From positions 1-52,980 of the forward strand of contig JAENYQ010000016.1 of assembly GCA_016841675.1 (NCBI GenBank): a stretch of DNA of 52,980 nt, read 5' to 3'. Made by a program: the position numbers and the translations under genes. The notes under the pieces were generated by a model. That model had not been told where the DNA came from, ran no database searches, and saw only the letters and a program-made list of their open reading frames with translations. Of this stretch, positions 8,173 through 15,500 are shown in pieces. The stretch is from Desulfotomaculum sp. Lineage in GTDB: Bacteria; Bacillota; Desulfotomaculia; Desulfotomaculales; Desulfallaceae. Numbering within the stretch: position 1 is the first letter of the stretch; the number at the start of each line of letters is the position of its first letter.

Positions 8173-9963
8173 TTATTTCTTTACCTTAATGTCCAGCTTA
8201 ATATGCAATTCTTTCAGCTGCCGGTTATCCACCCCGCCGGGGGCCATGTTCATTAAATCGGTAGCGCTCTGGGTTTTAGGGAACGGGATAACGTCCCGGA
8301 TGGTCTTCTTGCCGGTCAGCAGCATAATCAGGCGATCAAAACCAAAGGCAATGCCCCCGTGGGGCGGAGTGCCGTACTCGAATGCATCAAGCAAAAACCC
8401 GAATTTCTCCTGCACTTCGTCCTCGGTCAATCCAAGGGCGGCAAACATTGTTTCCTGCATCTCCCGGCGGTGAATTCTGATGCTGCCGCCGCCGATTTCG
8501 ATACCGTTGAGCACCATATCATAGGCTTGGGCCCGCACCCGGCCCGGGTCGCTGTCCAACAGCGGCATGTCTTCCTCCCGCGGGGATGTAAACGGATGAT
8601 GCATGGCCACCCAGCGTTTTTCCTCCTCGTCGTAATCAACCAGGGGAAAATCGGTGACCCACAGGAAGTCGTACTGATCTTCGGGAATCATGTCCAGCCT
8701 TTCAGCCAGGTGCAGCCGGAGTGCACCCAGGGCTGCCGCTACCACGTTGGGCTTGTCCGCTACGAACAGCAGCAGGTCGCCTTCGCGGGCGTCGAAGCGC
8801 TCTCGGATGGTGTCTAATTCGCTGTCACTAAAAAACTTGGTAATAGCCGATTTAATCCCGTCGCCGTTAACAATCATGTAAGCTAGGCCTTTAGCCTGGT
8901 AAATTGCTGCATATTTGGTCAAATCGTCAATATCTTTGCGACTTAGTCCGGCGCAGCCGCTGGCGTTAATGCCCCGCACTTGTCCGCCGCCCCGGGCCGC
9001 CGCAGCAAAGACTTTAAAACCGCATCCGGCTGCCACGTCAGTAATATCTTTTATTTCCATGCCGAACCGGGTATCGGGTTTATCTGAGCCGAAGCGGTCC
9101 ATGGCTTCCTGGTATGTCAAGCGGGGAAAAGGCGCAGTAACTTCGAGAGCTATTGTTTCCCGGCACAGCCGGGCAATCATTTCTTCCATCAGCGGCAGTA
9201 TGTCTTTCACCTGCACAAAGGACATTTCAATGTCTACTTGAGTGAATTCCGGTTGCCGGTCGGCCCTTAAGTCTTCGTCTCTGAAACACCTGGCCATTTG
9301 GTAATACCTGTCCATCCCGGCCACCATCAGAATTTGTTTATACAGTTGGGGGGACTGGGGCAGGGCGTAAAAGCGCCCGGGATTGATCCGGCTGGGTACC
9401 AGGTAATCCCGTGCTCCCTCGGGGGTGCTGCGGGTAAGCATGGGGGTTTCAATTTCCAGAAACCCGTGCTGGTCCAAAAAATCCCGTATCGACTTGGAGG
9501 CCCGGTGCCGGAGCATCATGGTCCGCTGCATTTGGGGCCGACGCAGATCCAGATAGCGATACCTGAGGCGCAGGTTTTCGTCCACTTCCACTCCGTCCTC
9601 AATATAGAAAGGCGGTGTTTTGGCCCGATTGAGAATGCGCATTTCGTCGACCAGCACCTCAATTTCACCGGTGGCCAGGTTGGGGTTGACTGTTCCCTCG
9701 GGCCGGGGGGATACTTTGCCGACTACGGCAAGCACGTATTCACTGCGCACTTCGCCGGCCTTGCTGAACGAGGCCGCGTTTATATCCGGGCTAATCACCA
9801 CCTGGATAATGCCGGTACGATCGCGTAAGTCAATAAATACCAGACCACCATGGTCCCGGCGGGTATCCACCCAACCGGTCAGGGTAACGGTTTGCCCCTG
9901 GTTGGCGGCAGATACTTCTGTGCAATAGTGTGTTCTTGTAATTCCCGACATGGATTCGGACAT
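8173..9963 (-). CDS. aspS: Aspartyl-tRNA synthetase
   Basis: AspS is a class IIb synthetase charging tRNA-Asp. The N-terminal OB fold (GWVDTRRDHGGLVFIDLRDR) binds the anticodon. Motif 2 is FRDEDLRADRQPEFTQVD, followed by the bacterial GAD insertion domain. Motif 3 is GGIAFGFDRLIMLLTG. At 596 aa it is the full bacterial type. ATG at 9963 is supported by AGGAGG 8 nt upstream. It follows hisS by 17 bp and is surely co-transcribed with it, an arrangement usual in Firmicutes. Whether it also charges tRNA-Asn cannot be told from this window. Confidence 0.98.
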   Translation of the reverse strand: MSESMSGITRTHYCTEVSAANQGQTVTLTGWVDTRRDHGGLVFIDLRDRTGIIQVVISPDINAASFSKAGEVRSEYVLAVVGKVSPRPEGTVNPNLATGEIEVLVDEMRILNRAKTPPFYIEDGVEVDENLRLRYRYLDLRRPQMQRTMMLRHRASKSIRDFLDQHGFLEIETPMLTRSTPEGARDYLVPSRINPGRFYALPQSPQLYKQILMVAGMDRYYQMARCFRDEDLRADRQPEFTQVDIEMSFVQVKDILPLMEEMIARLCRETIALEVTAPFPRLTYQEAMDRFGSDKPDTRFGMEIKDITDVAAGCGFKVFAAAARGGGQVRGINASGCAGLSRKDIDDLTKYAAIYQAKGLAYMIVNGDGIKSAITKFFSDSELDTIRERFDAREGDLLLFVADKPNVVAAALGALRLHLAERLDMIPEDQYDFLWVTDFPLVDYDEEEKRWVAMHHPFTSPREEDMPLLDSDPGRVRAQAYDMVLNGIEIGGGSIRIHRREMQETMFAALGLTEDEVQEKFGFLLDAFEYGTPPHGGIAFGFDRLIMLLTGKKTIRDVIPFPKTQSATDLMNMAPGGVDNRQLKELHIKLDIKVKK

Positions 9964-9980
9964 TTGATTTAACCTCCTGT

Positions 9981-11252
9981 CTATTCTCCGCTGCCCAATC
10001 CCCGGGTAACCGCGGTTACTACATCGGGCAAGGCAATCTCTTTCTGTTCACCGACTGACATGTCCCGCAGCACAATGCGGCCTTGCCGCAGTTCAGCATC
10101 GCCGATGATCATTGTGTAGCGGACACCTAATTTACCGGCATACTTCATCTGCGCCTTCAGGCTGCGACCCTGGTAATCCATGTCGGCCGATATTCCGGCT
10201 GCCCGGAGGGACGCCAGTAACTTGAAGCCTTCCCGGGACGCCTTGTCACCGGTAACGGTTAAAAACACCTCGGGTATGGGCTTGAGATCGGGGTAGTTGC
10301 CCCTTTTGTCCAGGGATAAAATAATTCTTTCCAGGCCCAAGGCGAATCCGATGCCCGGCGCGGAAGCACCGCCCACGGCCTCGATAAGCCCGTTATACCT
10401 GCCGCCCGCCCCGATGGAGCTTTGGGCGCCGATATCCGAGGCCATTATTTCAAACGCGGTATGCGTATAGTAATCGAGCCCCCTGACCAAACGGTTATCT
10501 AACACATATGGTACCCCCAGGTCGTCCATATACTGCTGTACCTGCTCAAAGTGGGTACGGCAGTCATCGCATAGGCAGTCCACGGTGGTGGGAGCAGTTT
10601 TAGAAAGTTCGGCGCACCGTTCGGACTTGCAGTCCAACAAACGAAGCGGGTTCTTGCGGTACCGGTTCTGACAGTTGGGGCACAGTTCGCCATAAACCGG
10701 TTCAAAAAATTTAAGCAAACTCTCCCGCACCACAGGCCGGCAGTTGGGGCAGCCCACGCTGTTGATATGCAGTTCCAAGCCGGTGAGGCCCAGACGGCCA
10801 TAAAAATCCATCGCCATCGCCATGACCTCGGCGTCTGCAGCCGGGTGGTTGGTACCGAAAAGTTCCACGCCGAATTGGTGGAACTGCCTGAAGCGTCCGG
10901 CCTGGGGACGGTCGTATCTAAACATAGGCCCAATGTAGTAAAGCTTGACGGGCTGCGGTCCGGCGTACAAACTGTTTTCCAGATAAGCTCGCACTACAGC
11001 GGCAGTATTTTCCGGCCGCAGGGTAATGCTGCGCTCGCCCCGGTCCTGAAAAGTGTACATTTCTTTTTCCACTATATCAGTATCTTCGCCCACGCCCCGG
11101 GTAAACAGCTCGGTATGTTCGAAAATCGGGGTGCGCACTTCCCGGTAGCCGTATTCTCTTGCTACGAGAGCGGCGATGGCTTCAATGTACTGCCACTTTT
11201 CCACCTGACCGGGAAGTATGTCTGCAGTGCCGCGGGGCCGTGTCGTAAGCAT
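9981..11252 (-). CDS. hisS: Histidyl-tRNA synthetase
   Basis: HisS is a class IIa synthetase. The motif-2 region is MYTFQDRGERSITLRPENTA followed by MFRYDRPQAGRFRQFHQFG. The histidine-specific signatures LVRGLDYYTHTAFEI and GAGGRYNGLIEAVGG and a C-terminal anticodon-binding domain are present. A Cys-rich insertion (CPNC, CPNCQNRY, CLCDDC) near residues 165-230 looks like a structural zinc site, as seen in some Firmicute HisS. Length is 423 aa. The ATG has a CGGAGG ribosome-binding site. The leader contains a terminator-like hairpin (11337-11372) that may attenuate transcription. Confidence 0.98.
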   Translation of the reverse strand: MLTTRPRGTADILPGQVEKWQYIEAIAALVAREYGYREVRTPIFEHTELFTRGVGEDTDIVEKEMYTFQDRGERSITLRPENTAAVVRAYLENSLYAGPQPVKLYYIGPMFRYDRPQAGRFRQFHQFGVELFGTNHPAADAEVMAMAMDFYGRLGLTGLELHINSVGCPNCRPVVRESLLKFFEPVYGELCPNCQNRYRKNPLRLLDCKSERCAELSKTAPTTVDCLCDDCRTHFEQVQQYMDDLGVPYVLDNRLVRGLDYYTHTAFEIMASDIGAQSSIGAGGRYNGLIEAVGGASAPGIGFALGLERIILSLDKRGNYPDLKPIPEVFLTVTGDKASREGFKLLASLRAAGISADMDYQGRSLKAQMKYAGKLGVRYTMIIGDAELRQGRIVLRDMSVGEQKEIALPDVVTAVTRGLGSGE

Positions 11253-11336
11253 AACAGTTTCCTCCGTTTCATCATTGGGGACACAAAGAGGGATGTCCCC
11301 TTGCCAATTCGTTCCATCATTTTCCGCAACAGAAAA

Positions 11337-11372
11337 CTCCCGCTACCTTTTTCCGGTACGGGAGGGCAGACT
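11337..11372 (-). promoter_or_regulatory. Possible attenuator hairpin in the hisS-aspS leader
   Basis: On the minus strand CTCCCGTACC ... GGTAGCGGGAG folds into a hairpin followed by TTTTCT, about 85 bp upstream of the hisS ATG. Aminoacyl-tRNA synthetase operons in Firmicutes are often controlled by T-boxes. No canonical T-box sequence was recognised here, so the mechanism is open. A REP-like ggggacac ... gtcccc dyad (11276-11303) lies between it and the ATG. Confidence 0.45.
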
Positions 11373-11531
11373 AACAGCCTGCGTTTATACCTGAACCCAA
11401 TTTTATGTAATCTTGGCCAGTTTGTCAACATAGCGGTTAAATTGTGTTTTATCGGGGGCCATCATCAACTGTGGACAGACCTTTGGTTTTAGTTATCTTA
11501 GGTGATATAATCCAAAAGAGGTGAAGATGTA

Positions 11532-11774
11532 ATGATAACCATGGAACTAGTAGAACGTATTAATTACCTGGCCCGTAAACAGCGTTACGAGGGTCTGACA
11601 GATGAAGAAAAAGAAGAACAACAAAAATTACGCCGGCAGTACCTAGACGGCATAAAAAGCCAGGTAGTCGACGCCTTGGAAGGCGCCGGTCATACTCGCA
11701 AAGATAATTTAAACAGCGCAGACAAACACCAGTCAGGATGCGGGTGCGACCACTGCAAACCCCATCAGCACTAG
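11532..11774 (+). CDS. DUF896 family protein (YnzC/YneB-like)
   Basis: This 80-aa protein matches the DUF896 pattern LVERINYLARKQRYEGLTDEEKEEQ ... LRRQYLD (here split at residues 5-29 and 34-40), known from Bacillus YnzC. It forms a short helical hairpin and its function is unsettled; links to the SOS response have been reported for some members. The C-terminal tail ends CGCDHCKPHQH, a Cys/His-rich extension that could bind a metal and is not part of the minimal family. It is divergent from hisS with a GAGGTG ribosome-binding site. It is the only plus-strand gene in this stretch. Confidence 0.85.
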   Translation: MITMELVERINYLARKQRYEGLTDEEKEEQQKLRRQYLDGIKSQVVDALEGAGHTRKDNLNSADKHQSGCGCDHCKPHQH

Positions 11775-11892
11775 TACCTCAAAACATTGGTCAGAGAAAG
11801 TAAAAAGGGGACAGGCTACTTTTTTACGCCAACAGACTAGGTTACACTGTTTGTATTTTGTATGGTTAAGACATCTGCTTTTCCGGTGGTGC

Positions 11893-11949
11893 AAAAAAGG
11901 GGACAGGCATCTTTTTCAAAAAACGAAAAAGCAGCCTGTCCCCTTTTTT
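11893..11949. terminator. REP-like hairpin acting as bidirectional terminator
   Basis: Arms aaaaaaggggacaggc (11893-11908) and gcctgtcccctttttt (11934-11949) are perfect, with extra inner pairing (ctttttc / gaaaaag). It lies between convergent genes. A single arm, aaaaggggacaggct, occurs about 90 bp earlier, near 11805. Confidence 0.75.
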
Positions 11950-11982
11950 GCCCGGCACTTTCCCCGACTTGAATAACTAGGT

Positions 11983-12603
11983 TTAGAGAAAGGGGTTGTG
12001 CTTTTTTTCGGAGCCGATGGATGATGACGGTCCGTGTCCCGGGTAGACTCTGGTGTCGTCCGAATATACCATCAGCTTGGTTTTAATGGAGTTGATCAGT
12101 TGTTCATGGTTGCCACCGGGAAAATCGGAACGTCCTACCGAACCGGCAAACAAAGTATCCCCGGTAATAATGTTTTTTTCGTCCAGCTTGAGGCAGATGC
12201 CACCCAGAGTATGGCCCGGTGTGTGCATTACTTCAATGGTAATGCTGCCTATTTGAATTTTATCTCCGTCTTCAAGTAGCCTATCGGCTTCTTTTAATTT
12301 TACATTCTCGCCCATAAACATGGACAGGTTCTTAGACGGGTTGATCAGCATTGCGGCGTCGGCCTTATGGATCATCACCTCGGCTCCGGTGGCTTTTTGA
12401 ACTTCGTTGAGCGCGCCGATATGGTCCACATGCCCGTGGGTTAAGACGATGTACTTGCAATGCAACCCCTTATCTTCCAACCGGTTCAGGATGCGCCTGC
12501 CGTCCGCGCCGGGGTCTATCACCACGACCTCTTTGGTTTGTTCGTCTCCGACTATGTAGCAGTTGGACTCAATGGGGCCTACGGCAAATCCTTCAAATAT
12601 CAT
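11983..12603 (-). CDS. Metallo-beta-lactamase fold hydrolase (glyoxalase II-like)
   Basis: The di-metal site is present: THGHVDHIG, MHTPGHTLGG, the bridging Asp in TGDTLFAGSVGRSD and YPGHGPSS. The family includes hydroxyacylglutathione hydrolases and related thioesterases. The substrate cannot be predicted, and glutathione is uncommon in such anaerobes. ATG at 12603 has GGGAGGT 6 nt upstream, which gives 206 aa starting MIFEGFAVGP. It follows dtd on the same strand in the relA-dtd-MBL order commonly seen in Clostridia. Confidence 0.9.
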   Translation of the reverse strand: MIFEGFAVGPIESNCYIVGDEQTKEVVVIDPGADGRRILNRLEDKGLHCKYIVLTHGHVDHIGALNEVQKATGAEVMIHKADAAMLINPSKNLSMFMGENVKLKEADRLLEDGDKIQIGSITIEVMHTPGHTLGGICLKLDEKNIITGDTLFAGSVGRSDFPGGNHEQLINSIKTKLMVYSDDTRVYPGHGPSSSIGSEKKHNPFL

Positions 12604-12697
12604 TTTTTTACCTCCCATATTATGTATTTATTGGGTACTACTCAGTGCCGGTTCTTTATACTGAGTTCAGTGACACCTTGTAGTTACATTTATTTGG

Positions 12698-13147
12698 TTA
12701 AAAGTCCTTCTTGCTATCTAATAGCATGGTTACTGGTCCGTCGTTCATTATTTCTACCAGCATATGTTCCTGGAAATAGCCGGTGGTCACATCGACTTCC
12801 ATGCTGACAGCCTCCCGGACAAAGAATTCATAAAGTTTCTGGGCCATTTCCGGGGGTGCGGCGTCGGAAAAGCCGGGCCGTCGGCCTTTCCGGCAGTCGC
12901 CGTATAGGGTAAATTGCGAAACTACCATCAATTGACCGCCAATCTCCAGCAGGGATAGGTTCATCTTGCGGTCTTGATCCTCGAAAATACGCAAATGCAA
13001 TATTTTGTCCACTAGGTAACGGGCATCGCCCTCGCTGTCTTCACTACCCACACCCAGCAGAACCACCAGGCCCGGACCAATGCTGCGTCGTTCCCGTCCG
13101 GGTGCGCCCACTGCTCCTGCTGCTACCCTCTGCACAACAACTCTCAC
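12698..13147 (-). CDS. dtd: D-aminoacyl-tRNA deacylase Dtd
   Basis: Dtd hydrolyses D-aminoacyl-tRNA (and Gly-tRNA-Ala), a proofreading step in translation. The signatures [15 protein letters not shown] and the C-terminal [11 protein letters not shown] (the Gly-cisPro motif region) are both present. At 149 aa it has the usual length. The segment after [14 protein letters not shown] is slightly diverged (APGRERRS). The start is GTG at 13147 with AGAGGT upstream. It is separated from relA by repeat element B, which fills the gap. Confidence 0.96.
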   Translation of the reverse strand: MRVVVQRVAAGAVGAPGRERRSIGPGLVVLLGVGSEDSEGDARYLVDKILHLRIFEDQDRKMNLSLLEIGGQLMVVSQFTLYGDCRKGRRPGFSDAAPPEMAQKLYEFFVREAVSMEVDVTTGYFQEHMLVEIMNDGPVTMLLDSKKDF

Positions 13148-13166
13148 TGTATCGACCTCTTTATTT

Positions 13167-13323
13167 AGTATTCAGAATTCAGAATTCAGGAGTCAGAAAT
13201 CCATACCACTGTGCGGCAGCAGCGGTTATAAAGCTTTATGTAATTCTGAACCAAAGTTCCTGTTATTGCTATGAATACAACTGCTCCTGTCATTCATTTT
13301 TTATTCTGACTCCTGACTCCTGT
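13167..13323. repeat. AGTCAGG-type element copy B; its right end encodes the relA C-terminus
   Basis: The left end (13167-13200) reads ttcagaattcaggagtcag and the right end (13301-13323) is the inverse, ttctgactcctgactcctg. The interior is about 100 bp with no gene. The relA stop codon and preceding codons lie inside the right end. Confidence 0.75.
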
Positions 13324-15496
13324 TCTTGATATTGGTGCCGGCCCTTTGCACATTATAAACGTCCTTGACCCGGCCCAACCTGGCTATCAGGTAATCCAAC
13401 TGCTCCATGTCATTTACTTCCAGAATCATTTCGACCACTGCAGTATGGTCCTTACGCCCCCGGGCACTTACCCAGGGGGCACTCATTCTCACTTCAGTTA
13501 AAATGGCCATCACGTCACTAAGCAACCCGGCCCGGTCGGCTGACTCAATTTCCAGACGCACTTGAAATGGAGAGTGAAAGTCTCTGTCCCAGGCCACTTC
13601 TACCAGCCGGTCCGGGTCGTTGAGCAGCGCTGCCACGTTGTGGCAATTTTCACAGTGGATGGAGACACCCCGACCCCGGGTAACATAACCAACTATTTCG
13701 TCACCAGGCACCGGATTGCAGCAGTGCGCCAACTTAATCAACAAGTTGTCGACCCCCCGCACCCGGATGCCCTGAGTGGGTTTACCCCAGGATGGCTTGG
13801 TCCGGGTCTCCTGCAGCATGTCTTGCAGCCGCTCTTCAGCTTGCTCTTTTTTAACCTCGCGGGTCAATTCTTCCCGCAGTTTATTCACCAGGCTGGAAGC
13901 GGAAGCAGTACCGTCTCCAACGGCGGCATAGACGTCTTCCAGTCCAACCAGGTTCATTTTCCGGCCGTGCTCCAATAGTTTATCGCTCTTGATAGTGTCG
14001 GTATCCAGGCCTTGTTTCTTTATTTCCCGTTCCAGTGCTTCCCGACCCCGGATTATATTTTCCTCACGAAATTCCTTTTTAAACCACTGTCTGATTCTAT
14101 TTTTTGCCTGGGGGGTTTTAACAATTTTAAGCCAGTCACGGCTGGGCCCATGGCTTTGCTTGGAGGTCAGCACCTCTACAATATTTCCGTTTTTAAGGGC
14201 ATAATCCAAAGTAACTATTTTACCGTTTACTTTGGCGCCAATACATCGATGCCCCACCTGGGTATGGACCCGGTAGGCAAAGTCCAGGGGGGTTGAACCG
14301 GCCGGCAGTTCCATGACATCCCCCCGGGGCGTGAATACAAAGACCACATCGGAAAAGATATCTATTTTCAGGGTCTCCATAAACTCGCTAGCGTCTTTTA
14401 CTTCCTTCTGCCAGTCCAGCAACTGTCTCAACCAGCTTAGTTTACGGTCGACGTCGCCACCCCGGCCTCCTTCCTTGTAGCGCCAGTGAGCGGCAATACC
14501 GTATTCAGAAGTCCGGTGCATTTCCCAGGTTCTAATCTGAATTTCCAAGGGCTCGCCCTGAGGGCCAATCACCGTGGTGTGCAGCGACTGGTATAGGTTG
14601 GATTTGGGCATGGCAATATAGTCTTTAAAACGGCCGGGCAGCGGCACCCAGATAGTGTGGGCGGTACCCAGGGCGGCATAGCAATCCCGTACTGTGTCAA
14701 CCAATACCCGAACCGCCATTATATCGTATATTTCATGAAATTCAAGCTGTTGCTGTTCCATCTTCTGGTAGATGCTGAACAAATGCTTGGGACGGCCTTG
14801 GATTTCGGTATTAATTTTAACTTCGCTCAGTTTATTACTCAGGGTACTGATTGTGCTGCGAATATACTCTTCCCTTTTGTCCCTGGTCCGAGCCACCAAT
14901 TCAGACAACTCATAGAACTTTTCCGGGTTGGTGTAGCGAAAAGCCAAGTCTTCCATTTCCCATTTAAGCCGGTAAATACCCAATCGGTGAGCCAAAGGGG
15001 CGAATATTTCCAGGGTTTCTTGGGCAATTTCCTTTTGTTTATGCTCTTGGTGATACTGCAGGGTGCGCATATTGTGCAGGCGGTCAGCCAATTTGATCAA
15101 TACCACTCTGATATCCCGGGCCATAGCCAAGAACATTTTGCGCAGGTTTTCCACCTGGCGCTCCACTTTGGAACGGTACTCCAGGCGGTTGAGCTTGGTC
15201 ACGCCATCGACCAGTAGGGCTATATCCAACCCGAAGGTTTTTTGCAAATCTTCAAGGGTAACTCCGGTGTCTTCCACGGTGTCATGCAGCAGCCCGGCCA
15301 CCAAGGTGTCCATATCCAATTCCAGATTAGCCAGAATTGAAGCTACGGCCACCGGGTGCATAATATACGGGTCGCCGGAAATGCGTTTTTGGCCGGCGTG
15401 GTACTGGTCGGCAAAATCGTAGGCTTTTCTGAGCAGGTCCAAATCGGCATCAGGATTATAATGGATTACCTTTTGGACAAGATCATCCAAGGGCAT
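13301..15496 (-). CDS. relA: (p)ppGpp synthetase/hydrolase RelA/SpoT (Rel)
   Basis: This bifunctional stringent-response enzyme makes and degrades (p)ppGpp. In order it has the HD hydrolase domain (DPYIMHPVAVA, LLHDTVEDTG, KLADRLHNMRTL), the synthetase domain (YQSLHTTVIGPQGEPLEIQIRT, split in the protein), TGS (VFVFTPRGDVMELPAGSTPLDFAY), a Zn-finger/CC region (LAHCCNPVPGDEI) and a C-terminal ACT domain. ATG at 15496 gives about 731 aa, close to Bacillus Rel. An ATG at 15589 with a better AAGGGA site would overlap recJ by 89 bp. The last residues, NRSQESE, are encoded by an AGTCAGG repeat. It is the second gene of recJ-relA-dtd. Confidence 0.97.
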   Translation of the reverse strand: MPLDDLVQKVIHYNPDADLDLLRKAYDFADQYHAGQKRISGDPYIMHPVAVASILANLELDMDTLVAGLLHDTVEDTGVTLEDLQKTFGLDIALLVDGVTKLNRLEYRSKVERQVENLRKMFLAMARDIRVVLIKLADRLHNMRTLQYHQEHKQKEIAQETLEIFAPLAHRLGIYRLKWEMEDLAFRYTNPEKFYELSELVARTRDKREEYIRSTISTLSNKLSEVKINTEIQGRPKHLFSIYQKMEQQQLEFHEIYDIMAVRVLVDTVRDCYAALGTAHTIWVPLPGRFKDYIAMPKSNLYQSLHTTVIGPQGEPLEIQIRTWEMHRTSEYGIAAHWRYKEGGRGGDVDRKLSWLRQLLDWQKEVKDASEFMETLKIDIFSDVVFVFTPRGDVMELPAGSTPLDFAYRVHTQVGHRCIGAKVNGKIVTLDYALKNGNIVEVLTSKQSHGPSRDWLKIVKTPQAKNRIRQWFKKEFREENIIRGREALEREIKKQGLDTDTIKSDKLLEHGRKMNLVGLEDVYAAVGDGTASASSLVNKLREELTREVKKEQAEERLQDMLQETRTKPSWGKPTQGIRVRGVDNLLIKLAHCCNPVPGDEIVGYVTRGRGVSIHCENCHNVAALLNDPDRLVEVAWDRDFHSPFQVRLEIESADRAGLLSDVMAILTEVRMSAPWVSARGRKDHTAVVEMILEVNDMEQLDYLIARLGRVKDVYNVQRAGTNIKNRSQESE

Positions 15497-15500
15497 GTAG

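Noticed and set aside
11253-11531. T-box riboswitch for hisS
   Set aside because: A hairpin with a T run is present, but the T-box core motif could not be found by eye, so only a possible attenuator is reported.
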